From assembly GCF_016865235.1 (NCBI RefSeq), contig NZ_CP064030.1, positions 4,092,001 to 4,156,000 of the forward strand: DNA of 64,000 nucleotides, in the 5' to 3' direction. Positions 27,451 to 36,328 of the stretch are shown here, one piece after another (positions within the stretch are counted from its first letter, which is position 1; the number at the start of each line of letters is the position of its first letter). The notes below the pieces were generated by a model. It saw only the letters and a program-made list of their open reading frames with translations. It searched no databases and had not been told where the DNA came from. A program made the translations under genes and the position numbers. Source of the stretch: Dyella caseinilytica (lineage in GTDB: Bacteria; Pseudomonadota; Gammaproteobacteria; Xanthomonadales; Rhodanobacteraceae).

Positions 27451-28755
27451 TCAGCCACCACCGCCGCCGCCATTACCACGGCGGCCACCGCCCTGCTTCT
27501 TCCATTTCTTCTTGTCGGCATCCGACGCTGCGGGCGCAGCCGGCACTTGGCCCGGCTTGAGCGCCTGCACCTTGCTGCCCGGCTTCAGGCGGAACTGGCC
27601 TTCGGTGACCACCTGGTCGCCATCATCCAGACCCTTGCTGATCATTACGTGGCTGTCGCCCACTTCGCCAGCCACCGTAACCGGCTGCATGGCGACCGTC
27701 TGATCAGACTGCAGCTTGTAGACGTAATCGCCATCCGGCCCGCGTTGCACAGCCTGCGACGGAATCACCAGGCCGCCAGCAACCGTCTGCACGCGCAGTT
27801 GCACGTTGACGAACTGGCCCTGCCACAGCTTGCTGTCGGGATTGTTGAACTGGGCGCGCAGCTTGAAGGTGCCCGTGGTGGTGTCGATCTGGTTGTCGAC
27901 CACCTGCAGGAACCCGCTGGTATCTAGTGGGTGCGAATCGGTGCGATCGAGCGCGATCACCTCCAGCTTGTTCGCGCCATTCTGGAACGCATCGCGTACC
28001 GTCTCCAGATTCTGCTCAGGCAGGCTGAAGATCACGTAGATCGGCTGGATCTGGGTCAGGGTGACGATCGAGGTCGTGGTGGTGACCACGTTGCCCGGGT
28101 CCACGTTGCGAATACCGGCCACACCATCGATCGGCGAGATGATCCGCGTGAAATCCAGGCTCACCTTGGCCGAGCGCGCAGCGGCCTCATCCGCAATCAC
28201 CGTCGCTTTGAGCTGCGCCACGTTGTTGCGATAGGTATCCATGTCCAGCGCAGCCACATAGCCCTTGCCCACCAGTTGCTGGTTGCGATCCAAGGTGCTG
28301 ATCGCGGTGGCCAGCGAGGCTTCGTCCTGCTTTTGCTTGGCTACGGCCTGGTCGTACGCGGCCTGATACGTGCGCGGATCGATCTGGGCGATCACATCAC
28401 CCTTCTTCACCGCCTGCCCTTCCTTGAAGTTGATGGTCCACAGCTGACCGCCAATCTCCGGATTGACCGTGACATTGTTAAGCGCCGTCACCGTGCCAAG
28501 TGCAGTCAGATAGACCGGCACATTCTGTTTGACAGTGGATTCGACCGTGACGGGCACAGGCGCATTGTCCTGTCCGTTGCCACCCGATTGCCCCTGCCCA
28601 GAACCACCCTGGCTCGCCTGCTGACCCTGACCACCCTCACGATGATGGCCATAGCCACCGTTGGCTGCTTCAGGTTTGTGCAGCAAGCGGAAGGCGACTC
28701 CCCCCACCACCAGCACGGCGATCACGATCAACGCGATCTTCCAAAAACGCGACAT
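27451..28755 (-). CDS. mdtA: RND periplasmic adaptor (membrane fusion protein), MdtA-like
   Basis: 434 residues: an N-terminal membrane anchor (about 7-24, IALIVIAVLVVGGVAFRLL), a Gly/Gln-rich spacer, the first biotinyl-lipoyl half with LTALGTVTALNNVTVNPEIGG, a coiled-coil hairpin around residues 120-190, and the beta-barrel segment DFTRIISPIDGVAGIRNVDPG. It bridges the MdtBC pump to an outer-membrane channel. The C-terminus ends in an odd glycine run (GGGRRGNGGGGGG). No TolC-type gene follows in the operon, so the channel must be encoded elsewhere. First gene of the operon; TetR or two-component control genes are not adjacent. Confidence 0.92.
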   Translation of the reverse strand: MSRFWKIALIVIAVLVVGGVAFRLLHKPEAANGGYGHHREGGQGQQASQGGSGQGQSGGNGQDNAPVPVTVESTVKQNVPVYLTALGTVTALNNVTVNPEIGGQLWTINFKEGQAVKKGDVIAQIDPRTYQAAYDQAVAKQKQDEASLATAISTLDRNQQLVGKGYVAALDMDTYRNNVAQLKATVIADEAAARSAKVSLDFTRIISPIDGVAGIRNVDPGNVVTTTTSIVTLTQIQPIYVIFSLPEQNLETVRDAFQNGANKLEVIALDRTDSHPLDTSGFLQVVDNQIDTTTGTFKLRAQFNNPDSKLWQGQFVNVQLRVQTVAGGLVIPSQAVQRGPDGDYVYKLQSDQTVAMQPVTVAGEVGDSHVMISKGLDDGDQVVTEGQFRLKPGSKVQALKPGQVPAAPAASDADKKKWKKQGGGRRGNGGGGGG

Positions 28756-29237
28756 GTGAAACTCCTGGAATAAAACGGGGGACCACCCGACCCCACCGGC
28801 GCGAACAAGGCACTAGCCCTACGTCTTGCCTGCAAGCATAGGGTTGGATCAACGAGATTGGACAATGCCGGTTGACACAGGTGCCTTATGACCGATGGCA
28901 GGGTCCCATGAGACTGTCCGGATCACCCGGCGCGCACCCCATGAACGCTGCGGCAGCCACGGAGGCCAAGCGTAGCAGCCCGGCATGACTGCTTGCCTGC
29001 ACGGATATTCATATGTGTTCTCTTTATCAATTCCATGCTTAAAGCGCTATCAGCGCACTGCCTGCATTCGGGCCGGGCAAGGTTTCTAACTTACCGCGAG
29101 CTTCGTCTATACTCGGAACCTCATTGTCCGCGGGGGCTCAATGGTCCGCGGCGCATGGTCGCCCAGGGGGGCGACAAGGCACGCCACGGGGGACGTGGTG
29201 GCTTTCCAGATTAATCGTTTGATGACTGGAGTATTGC
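28756..29237. other. Intergenic region between mdtA and cytochrome c genes
   Basis: About 480 bases holding the divergent promoters of the mdtABC operon and the cytochrome gene. A TATACT that could be a -10 lies near 29108. Several short GC-rich self-complementary stretches occur in 29130-29205. No gene was supported. Confidence 0.45.
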
Positions 29238-29771
29238 GTGAGCGGTTCCATGAGCAAATCCGACCAGAGTTTCTTGCGTCAGTTCTCGCTACTTATCGCC
29301 GGGCTCGGCGTACTAACCCTGGTCCTGATCTTCACCGCGTGGACGATCTACGAACGCGAGCCGAAGGAAGTCAATCCGAACGCTGCCCAGCAACTCTCCG
29401 CCAGTCTGGCTCCGAATGGCGCCGTCTACGCCGGCAACACCGGCCGCGCCGCGATGGAGGCAGCGCAGGAAGCGGCAGCCAAGGCCGCCGCCGCGCAAGT
29501 CGCGTTTGGTGGCACCACCGATGGCAAAACGATTTTTGACGGCGTCTGCACCAGCTGCCACACCGCCGGCGTGCTTGGCGCGCCCAAGCTCGGCAACAAA
29601 GAAGCGTGGGCGCCGCGCATCGCCGAAGGCATCGACACCCTGGTTCAGCACGCGGTCAACGGCTACCACGGCCCGGACGGCAACACCATGCCGCCGAAAG
29701 GCAATTATCCGAGCCTGAATGATGCACAGGTGAAGGCGGCGGTGAGCTGGATGGTGGAGCAGTCCAAGTAA
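29238..29771 (+). CDS. Membrane-anchored cytochrome c (c5-like)
   Basis: 177 residues from a GTG start with GGAG 6 bases upstream (ATG at 29250 is an alternative). A single N-terminal membrane segment (about 16-37) anchors a periplasmic domain; an Ala/Glu-rich helical linker (70-88) leads to the haem-binding motif CTSCH (Cys104, Cys107, His108). GNTMPPKG near residue 152 supplies the likely axial Met. The size and the MEAAQEAAAKAAA linker fit class I cytochrome c5-type electron carriers. A terminator follows, so it is transcribed alone. Confidence 0.9.
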   Translation: MSGSMSKSDQSFLRQFSLLIAGLGVLTLVLIFTAWTIYEREPKEVNPNAAQQLSASLAPNGAVYAGNTGRAAMEAAQEAAAKAAAAQVAFGGTTDGKTIFDGVCTSCHTAGVLGAPKLGNKEAWAPRIAEGIDTLVQHAVNGYHGPDGNTMPPKGNYPSLNDAQVKAAVSWMVEQSK

Positions 29772-29795
29772 TCCTGGCGAACCGCTTGTCTATGC

Positions 29796-29820
29796 AACGC
29801 CGCCTTTGAGCGGCGTTGTT
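29796..29820 (+). terminator. Terminator after cytochrome c gene
   Basis: Stem AACGCCGC / GCGGCGTT, loop CTTTGA, then GTTGTT. Confidence 0.7.
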
Positions 29821-29933
29821 GTTCCAGGCGCGCGCTCGTTTTATTCATAGGTATATCCAACATTGCCGTACTGTTATCCCGGCGAGGGCTGCGATGACGA
29901 GCGAGAAACGCGGCACCGGCTATTATTAGCCCC

Positions 29934-30608
29934 ATGACATCCCCTGATCCCTCGCATTTCCCCGACCAGCTCACCGAGTTCACCTTGGAGGGCCCGGCTG
30001 GTTCGCTCGAAGCCGTCAGCGACGTCGCTGAGCGCCCTGGCGCGCGGCGCGGCACCGCCGTGATCTGCCATCCCAACTCCAAGGACGGCGGCACCATGCA
30101 TAACAAGGTGGTGACCATGCTGGATCGCAGCCTGCGCGAATCCGGCCTGGACACGCTGCGTTTCAACTTCCGCAGCGCCGGCGAATCAGCGGGCGAGTAC
30201 GACAACGGCGTTGGCGAGAGCGAAGATCTCGCCGCTGTTGTCGCGTGGGTGCGCAAGACGCGCCCCGACGATCTGTTGTGGCTGGCCGGTTTCTCCTTCG
30301 GCAGCTACGTCACACTGCGCAACACGGTGCGTTTCAAGGCCGACGCGCTGATCAGCATCGCACCACCGATCGGCCGCTGGGAGCACGAAACGCTCGCGCT
30401 GCCCACCTGCCCCTGGCTGGTGGTGATGGGTGAAGACGACGAGATTGTCGAACCCCAAGCTGTGTTCGACTGGATCGACAGCCTGGAGCCGCCGCCCGAA
30501 TTGATCCGTATGCCGGAAACTGGCCACTTCTTTCATCGGCGGCTGATGGATCTGCGTGGCGCAGTGAAGCACTGGGCGCTGGATTATCTGCCGCCCGCTC
30601 GCGATTGA
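29934..30608 (+). CDS. Alpha/beta hydrolase (small KANL3/dienelactone-type)
   Basis: 224 residues with the cap-less alpha/beta hydrolase layout seen in bacterial proteins often annotated as 'CocE/NonD-like alpha/beta hydrolase': AVICHPNSKDGGTMHNKVV after strand 3, FNFRSAGESAGEYDNG, nucleophile elbow GFSFGS (Ser about 122), a GEDDEIV acid segment and the catalytic His in ETGHFFHR. Substrate is unknown. No clear ribosome site precedes the ATG. It is 66 bases upstream of zapE, and the pair may be co-transcribed. Confidence 0.85.
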   Translation: MTSPDPSHFPDQLTEFTLEGPAGSLEAVSDVAERPGARRGTAVICHPNSKDGGTMHNKVVTMLDRSLRESGLDTLRFNFRSAGESAGEYDNGVGESEDLAAVVAWVRKTRPDDLLWLAGFSFGSYVTLRNTVRFKADALISIAPPIGRWEHETLALPTCPWLVVMGEDDEIVEPQAVFDWIDSLEPPPELIRMPETGHFFHRRLMDLRGAVKHWALDYLPPARD

Positions 30609-30674
30609 TGCACTTCGTATTCTGTCGCCCCAGAGCAAGCTCTGCACCGGGACGGCGTATCTGGCATTTCTGAT

Positions 30675-31790
30675 ATGACCCAACTCTCCCCCAGCGCGCG
30701 CTATCAAGAAGGCGTTGCCGCCCATCGCTGGACTTCCGATCCGGCGCAGCTTGCCGTGCTGCCTGAATTCGATCGCATGCAGGCGGCGCTCTGCGCCAGC
30801 GCCGGCAATGGAAACAGCAACGGCCTGTTTGGCCGTCTGAAATCGCTGCTCGGTACCGATGAGCACCAGGCGGTGCCGGGACTGTACCTATGGGGCAGCG
30901 TCGGTCGCGGCAAGACCTTCCTGATGGATCTGTTCGCGGCCAGCCTGCCGCATGGCGTGGCGCTACGCCGTCATTTCCACCGATTCATGGGCGAAGTGCA
31001 CGAGCGCCTGCGCGAACTGGGCGAGCGACAAAACCCGCTGGTGGATGTCGCCGAGGGCATTGCGGCACGTTGTCGCGTGCTGTGCCTGGACGAATTCCTG
31101 GTCAACGACATCGGCGACGCGATGATCCTGGCCAATCTGTTCGACGCTCTGTTCGCACGTGGCGTCACGCTCATCACCACCTCGAACACCGCACCGGCCA
31201 ATCTGTACAAGGATGGCCTGCAGCGCGCGCGTTTCCTGCCCGCCATCGCGTCGATCGAAGCACATTGCCATGTGGTCGAGATGATCTCATCCCATGACTG
31301 GCGCCTGCGCGCGCTCACTCATGCGCCCGTGTATCACACACCGCCGGGCGCCGAGGCAGAGCGCGAACTGGCCCGCATCTTTGCAAGCCAGGCACAGGGC
31401 GACGTGATCGACGGCGGCGCGCTGATCATCAACGATCGTCCGATCCCGGTGCGCAAGCGCGCGGACAATATCCTGTGGTTCGATTTTGCGGCGCTGTGCG
31501 ATGGCCCACGCGCAGTGGCGGACTACATTGCGCTGGCCAAGGCTGGCCCGGCCGTCATCATTTCCAACGTGCCGCAGTTCACCATCTACAGCGAAGATCC
31601 GGCCAAGCGCTTCGTCCAATTGGTGGACGAGTTCTACGACCGCCATGTGAAGCTGATCCTCTCCGCCGCTGCACCGATCACCGAGCTTTACGATGGCGAA
31701 CGCCTGCGCGCTGAATTCGGCCGCACCGAATCGCGGCTGATTGAAATGCAGAGTGAGGAGTATCTGGCGTTGCCGCATCGGGCGGAGTGA
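30675..31790 (+). CDS. zapE: Cell-division AFG1-like ATPase ZapE
   Basis: 371 residues matching the AFG1/ZapE ATPase family, which in E. coli associates with FtsZ during division under stress. Walker A is in GLYLWGSVGRGKTFLMDLF (about residues 74-92), Walker B in RVLCLDEFLVNDIGDAMIL, and sensor segment in LITTSNTAPANLYKDGLQR; FHRFMGEVHERL between them is also a family hallmark. The C-terminal FVQLVDEFYDRHVKLILSA is typical. Length is normal for the family. Confidence 0.95.
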   Translation: MTQLSPSARYQEGVAAHRWTSDPAQLAVLPEFDRMQAALCASAGNGNSNGLFGRLKSLLGTDEHQAVPGLYLWGSVGRGKTFLMDLFAASLPHGVALRRHFHRFMGEVHERLRELGERQNPLVDVAEGIAARCRVLCLDEFLVNDIGDAMILANLFDALFARGVTLITTSNTAPANLYKDGLQRARFLPAIASIEAHCHVVEMISSHDWRLRALTHAPVYHTPPGAEAERELARIFASQAQGDVIDGGALIINDRPIPVRKRADNILWFDFAALCDGPRAVADYIALAKAGPAVIISNVPQFTIYSEDPAKRFVQLVDEFYDRHVKLILSAAAPITELYDGERLRAEFGRTESRLIEMQSEEYLALPHRAE

Positions 31791-31862
31791 TGCATCCACG
31801 ATGCGACGTTTGCGCCCTTTGTCAGGGCTTGAGAACGCAACGCTTGCGTCACCGTCATTTCC

Positions 31863-31980
31863 CGTCGTCCCGGCGCAGGCCGGGACCCAGCGACGACTCG
31901 GCTCTGTCGCGAAATGATCGTTTTCGCGTTTGGCGACACGCCCTAAAGACGCTGGGCCCCGGCCTGCGCCGGGGCGACGG
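31863..31980. repeat. REP pair (cgtcgtcccggcg family), inverted
   Basis: Element CGTCGTCCCGGCGCAGGCC... at 31863-31894 and its inverted partner at 31949-31980, spaced by about 54 bases, between convergent zapE and the CNNM gene. Further members are at 38844-38931, 39311-39344 and 54007-54035. Confidence 0.88.
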
Positions 31981-32003
31981 ATTCGGGATCTCTGGTATAT
32001 GTC

Positions 32004-33317
32004 TCAAGATCCGTCGTTCCCTGCCTCACGCATCGCCAACAACTTATCGATACGCCGCCCATCCGTATCGACCACCTCCAGCCGCCAGCCCTCATACACG
32101 AAGTACTCACCGACCTGCGGTATGTGCGCGAGCTTGTCGAGCACGAAACCTGCAGCGGTGTGATACGAGCTTCGCTCCACCGGCTGACGCCATCCCAACC
32201 GTTCGAACATCTGGAACACGGGACAAGCGCCGTCGATCAACAAGCTTCCATCCTCGCGCTCGACAATATCGGGTTCGTCGCCTTCGCTTTCCGGCAGATG
32301 CCCAACCATTGCTTCGAGCAAATCGGCCTGGGTGACGATGCCTTCCAGACCGCCATATTCATTGCGCACGATCGCAATGCGCAAAGGCGTTTCGCGGAAA
32401 CGTTCCAGCAGCTTGAAAATCGGCATCGACTCCTGAATCGACAGTGGTGTGCGCAGTGCACTCTGCCAATCCAGCTCACGGCCATCCAGAAGCTGATCGA
32501 GCAGATCACGCTTGGTGATCATGCCCAGCAATTCATCGATGTCACCGCGTGCCACCAGGATATGCTCATGGCGGCATTCGCGCAGGGTGCGCACGATCGT
32601 ATCCCGCTCATTCTCCACATCGATCCACACGATGTCGGTGCGTGGCGTCATGATGTCGCCAATGCGACGATCGCCGATATTGAACACGCGCTCGACCACT
32701 TCCTGCTGGGTGCGCAAGAGCAGACCCGCCTCCTGGCTGGCCGATACCAGCAGCTTCAGCTCCTCGGCCGAATGCAGCATGTCTTCGCTGGCACCCGGAC
32801 GCAGGCCACAAGCGCGAAGCACCAGATTGCCCATGCCGTTCAACACCACGATGGCGGGGCGAAACAGGAACAGGAACAGATTCAGCGGCCGCACCACCCA
32901 CAAGGCCGTACCCTCGCTGCGCTGCAGGGCCAGACTCTTGGGCGCGAGTTCGCCCAGCACGATGTGCAAGGCGGTGATGATGCTGAATGCCATGGCGATC
33001 GCGATGACATCCGCACCGATGCCGGCAAACCTTCCTGCCCAGCCTTCGAGCAGCGGCAGGATCAGATGCGCCAGTGCGGGTTCACCGACCCAGCCCAACG
33101 CAAGCGAAGACAGCGTAATGCCAAGCTGGGTCGCGGCCAGGCTTGCATCCAGACGATCCACCGTGCGCAGCAGCACACGAGCATTCGCCCGCCCTTGAGC
33201 CACCAGCTCGGCCACACGGCTGCGGCGGATGGCCACCAGCGAAAATTCCGCTGCGACGAAAAAGCCGTTGGCGGCGACCAGCAGAAAGACCGTAAAGACG
33301 CCTATCCACGCATTCAT
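32004..33317 (-). CDS. CNNM/CorC-type transporter (hemolysin-like, CBS domains)
   Basis: 437 residues from the ATG at 33317, giving MNAWIGVFTVFLLVAANGFFVAAEFSLVAIRRSRV, the standard start of HlyC/CorC (YtfL/YrkA-type) proteins. A three- to four-helix CNNM membrane domain (about 1-190, with the AANGFFVAAEF and LGELAPKSLAL hallmarks) is followed by two CBS domains (IMTPRTDIVWID; EYGGLEGIVTQADLLEAMVG) and a C-terminal CorC_HlyC domain (DKLAHIPQVGEYFVYEGWRLEVVDTDGRRIDK). Probable role in Mg2+/Co2+ efflux or homeostasis. The upstream in-frame start at 33341 would add eight residues without a hydrophobic character. Confidence 0.92.
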   Translation of the reverse strand: MNAWIGVFTVFLLVAANGFFVAAEFSLVAIRRSRVAELVAQGRANARVLLRTVDRLDASLAATQLGITLSSLALGWVGEPALAHLILPLLEGWAGRFAGIGADVIAIAMAFSIITALHIVLGELAPKSLALQRSEGTALWVVRPLNLFLFLFRPAIVVLNGMGNLVLRACGLRPGASEDMLHSAEELKLLVSASQEAGLLLRTQQEVVERVFNIGDRRIGDIMTPRTDIVWIDVENERDTIVRTLRECRHEHILVARGDIDELLGMITKRDLLDQLLDGRELDWQSALRTPLSIQESMPIFKLLERFRETPLRIAIVRNEYGGLEGIVTQADLLEAMVGHLPESEGDEPDIVEREDGSLLIDGACPVFQMFERLGWRQPVERSSYHTAAGFVLDKLAHIPQVGEYFVYEGWRLEVVDTDGRRIDKLLAMREAGNDGS

Positions 33318-33484
33318 CGCTCCGCATCCTTCGCAATACATTCACTGTCCACGCAACCCTTCCTGTCCGCGTCATGCTTCTCCCATGGTACGAGCTAACG
33401 ACACAAACGTGAGATCCTGCGGCGCCTTCACGGCGTGGCATCTGTGCTGGTACGGTGGATGCCCCGCACCGCCATGAAACTGCC

Positions 33485-33871
33485 ATGCTGACTGTCGTTG
33501 CCCTTGCGCTGCTCGCCGGCTCGCCGCCTGCCACCACAGGCGATACCTTCACCCAACGCGTTCAGCAGGCCAAGATGCTGGAGGGCAGCGCCACCGGTCC
33601 GGCTTACCAGAAGCAATTCTGGGACAAGATCAAGGAGCCGATGACCGAGGCGTTGCGCGGCTGCATCACCAGCAATGCGCCCGCTGACAAATCACCCTTC
33701 ACCCTGGTTGCGGATATTTCGCCGGACGGACGCGCGCTCAATGTGGAAGTGCAGGCACCCACGCCCGTCGCCCGCTGCCTGGCCGGTGAGTTTTCGGTCT
33801 GGACCTTTCCAGCACCGCCGAAAGTGCCAGGTTCGGTCAACTACCCGGTCGAGATCGACGTAAGCATGTAG
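33485..33871 (+). CDS. Hypothetical exported protein, 128 residues
   Basis: The chosen ATG gives MLTVVALALLAGSPPATTGD, a short signal-like segment; an upstream in-frame ATG (33455) would add ten polar residues. The mature domain contains LRGCITSNAPADKSPFTLVADISPDGRALNVEVQAPTPVARCLAGEFS, with two Cys that could form a disulfide and a layout similar to periplasmic energy-transducer-like or TonB_C-like small domains. I do not recognise a named family. Confidence 0.6.
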   Translation: MLTVVALALLAGSPPATTGDTFTQRVQQAKMLEGSATGPAYQKQFWDKIKEPMTEALRGCITSNAPADKSPFTLVADISPDGRALNVEVQAPTPVARCLAGEFSVWTFPAPPKVPGSVNYPVEIDVSM

Positions 33872-33915
33872 ACACGCATGCATGACAAGGGTCCCGATGC
33901 GGAGCGTGGAGTCAG

Positions 33916-34073
33916 CTCCTTCTCCCCTCCGGGGAGAAGGCTGGGATGAGGGGCCAATCTTGCGAAGTGGATGCAGTGCGTCTGCGCCGAACAACGGGAA
34001 TGGCATGATAAACGTGTCGCTCATGGCAAGCCCGGCCCCTCACCCCAGCCCTCTCCCCTAAGGGGAGAGGGAG
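33916..34073. repeat. Paired GC-rich repeat, second copy
   Basis: Inverted pair at 33916-33953 and 34036-34073, the same family as 27280-27436, again with about 80 bases between arms and a single inner palindrome in each arm. Confidence 0.85.
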
Positions 34074-34147
34074 CAGATCACCGGTAAATGAAAAGTTTCA
34101 CCGGGCAACAGTGGATGCGCCGGGACGAGTGACCGAGGTAAATACGG

Positions 34148-35437
34148 ATGACGAACACCGCAACACCACGCTCACGACGTGACAGCTTCAAGGCCATCAT
34201 CCGTGTCGTCAGCGGTAATTTTCTCGAAATGTACGACTTCATGGTCTATGGCTATTACGCCCCGGCCATCGCCAGAGCGTACTTTCCCAGCCATAACGCC
34301 TACGCTTCGCTACTGCTTACCTTGCTGGCTTTTGCAGCCGGCTTCGTGATGCGACCTGTCGGCGCCATCGTGCTCGGCGCGTATATCGACCATCATGGAC
34401 GCCGGCGCGGATTGATCCTCACGCTTTGTCTGATGGCGGTGGGCACGCTGCTGGTTGCCGCGGTCCCCAGTTACGCCACCATCGGCGTGCTCGCTCCGTT
34501 GCTTGTGGTAGCCGGACGCCTGCTGCAAGGTTTTTCCGCGGGCGTGGAACTCGGTGGCGTGTCGGTCTATCTGTCCGAAATCGCCACGGCTGGGCATCGC
34601 GGTTTCTATTGCGCGTGGCAATCGGCCAGCCAGCAGGTGGCCGTCGTATTCGCGGCCCTGCTTGGCCTGCTGCTGCAATACTGGCTGCCGCCGCAAGCCA
34701 TCACCGACTGGGGCTGGCGCGTGCCGTTCCTGATTGGGTGCCTGATCGTGCCCTTCCTGTTCGTGATCCGCCGATCGCTGGAGGAAACGGAATCCTTTCT
34801 CGCACGACGTAAGCCCGACATCGGTGAAATCTATCGATCCATGCTCGCCAATGGACCGGTCGTGCTGGTCGGTGTTGCGATGGTGCTGATGACGACGGTG
34901 TCGTTCTACCTGATCACGGCCTACACGCCGACCTTTGGCGTCGAAGTGCTGAAGCTGTCGCAGTTCGATGTGTTCGTGGTGACGCTGTGTGTCGGCATTT
35001 CCAACTTTGTATGGTTGCCGTTGATGGGCTCGCTTTCGGATCGCATTGGCCGCCGTCCGCTACTGCTCGCCTGCACCGTGCTGGCCTTGCTAAGCGCCTA
35101 TCCGGTGTTGCGTTGGCTGGTCGCCTCACCGGATTTCGGCACGCTGCTGAGCGCGGAACTGTGGCTGTCTTTCATCTATGCCAGCTACAACGGCGCGATG
35201 GTGGTGACGCTGACCGAAATCATGCCGGCGGATGTACGCACGACCGGCTTTTCGCTGGCTTACAGCCTGGCCACCACGGTCGGTGGTTCCAGCCTGGCGA
35301 TATCGCAGTGGCTGATTCATGTCACGGGCAACAAAGCGGCGCCAGGCTTGTGGATGTCGTTTGCGGCGCTGTGCGGGCTCGTCGCTACGCTGATCGCTTT
35401 CCGGGATCCGCGCAGCCGGATGCAGCACCTTTCCTGA
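34148..35437 (+). CDS. MFS transporter, citrate/organic acid:proton symporter type
   Basis: 429 residues with about 12 membrane helices and the metabolite:H+ symporter signature. The start IIRVVSGNFLEMYDFMVYGYYAPAIA, the loop 2-3 motif GAYIDHHGRRRGL and GRLLQGFSAGVELGGVSVYLSEIA in TM4-5 match CitA/CitH-like citrate and tricarballylate carriers. Substrate is inferred, not shown. The gene stands alone behind a repeat pair; no catabolic genes are nearby. Confidence 0.85.
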   Translation: MTNTATPRSRRDSFKAIIRVVSGNFLEMYDFMVYGYYAPAIARAYFPSHNAYASLLLTLLAFAAGFVMRPVGAIVLGAYIDHHGRRRGLILTLCLMAVGTLLVAAVPSYATIGVLAPLLVVAGRLLQGFSAGVELGGVSVYLSEIATAGHRGFYCAWQSASQQVAVVFAALLGLLLQYWLPPQAITDWGWRVPFLIGCLIVPFLFVIRRSLEETESFLARRKPDIGEIYRSMLANGPVVLVGVAMVLMTTVSFYLITAYTPTFGVEVLKLSQFDVFVVTLCVGISNFVWLPLMGSLSDRIGRRPLLLACTVLALLSAYPVLRWLVASPDFGTLLSAELWLSFIYASYNGAMVVTLTEIMPADVRTTGFSLAYSLATTVGGSSLAISQWLIHVTGNKAAPGLWMSFAALCGLVATLIAFRDPRSRMQHLS

Positions 35438-35504
35438 TCTGGGCCCAACGCTGCGCCAACCGTGCGCTACCCTAGGGCTCGCCTTCTCCCGCTCGGAGCC
35501 AGCG

Positions 35505-35801
35505 ATGCGCGCACCCACCGGATCGGTCGTCGGGCTTTGCTCCGCCTCCGCCACCATGTCGGCCATGGGCATGGCCTTTCTCGGCTACTGGGGCGTCCAC
35601 GAACCGGTGCCATGGCGCTGGGCCGACATCCTGGTGGTATGCCTGGCCTTCCTCAGCTTCGGCGCCCTGGGTTCGACGATCTGGCTGATCACCACCCCGA
35701 TACCTGAAGACGGTCACGAACGGATCGTGCCGGCCCGCCGGACCTTCGCCGCGGGCATGGTGCTGATGTGGCTGGCGATCGTGATTGCGGTCGTTCCGTA
35801 A
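35505..35801 (+). CDS. Small membrane protein, 98 residues
   Basis: ATG preceded by GGAG. Three hydrophobic stretches (about 8-27, 40-64 and 79-97) suggest an inner-membrane protein: GLCSASATMSAMGMAFLGYW, ILVVCLAFLSFGALGSTIWLI and GMVLMWLAIVIAVV. No family recognised. It ends 140 bases before the cobalamin riboswitch. Confidence 0.6.
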   Translation: MRAPTGSVVGLCSASATMSAMGMAFLGYWGVHEPVPWRWADILVVCLAFLSFGALGSTIWLITTPIPEDGHERIVPARRTFAAGMVLMWLAIVIAVVP

Positions 35802-35939
35802 CCCGACCCATACCTGAAAATCACGAATTTCCCGCAGGCCGCATCCCGCTTGGTCCTTCGTGGCTTATCCACTGCTTATCCACAAATTATTGGGTTGACC
35901 GATCCGGTCGACCCCGATATGTTGTGTCCCGTCGGTCGC

Positions 35940-36135
35940 CTCTCTCGGATTATTTCGAGGTTGGCTAAAGGGAATCCGGTGTGAATCCGGGACTGCCCCG
36001 CAGCGGTAAGTGGAAACGAAAGCCCATCGTGCACTGGCCCAGGGGGTGCCGGGAAGCAGGGCAAGTAGGCGGGCCGCAAGGCCCATGTCCGCGAGTCCGA
36101 AGACCTGCCGACACGGCGTGACCGGAGTGTCATGC
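35940..36135 (+). promoter_or_regulatory. Cobalamin riboswitch
   Basis: The stretch has the ordered conserved pieces of the B12 aptamer: GGGAATCCGGTGTGAATCCGG, then GACTGCCCCGCAGCGGTAAG, and the B12 box AGTCCGAAGACCTGCC at 36094-36109. It lies about 195 bases before nrdA on the same strand. The expected logic is repression of the B12-independent class I reductase when cobalamin is present, as known for Streptomyces nrdAB; this would need a class II NrdJ elsewhere. Outer limits are approximate. Confidence 0.95.
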
Positions 36136-36328
36136 CGAACGTGACGGCCTCCGCGGGGAGGCGGGTCGCATGACGCGGATGTCCTTAACCGTGTAATGCG
36201 ATCTACCGCGGCAACCGCCACATCAGCCCTGCGCGCGGGAGCAGGCGGTTGAAATCTGGAGCCTGTCCTGATCGAACCGGACCCGAGAAGTCTGGTCACG
36301 GCAGGTTCCGCAGCCCGGAGCGCCCGAC

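Noticed and set aside
20623..28755. mdtABC as part of the graspetide locus
   Set aside because: It is convergent with the ligase gene, has a normal drug-pump architecture, and conserved linkage cannot be judged from one genome; kept only as a weak export candidate.
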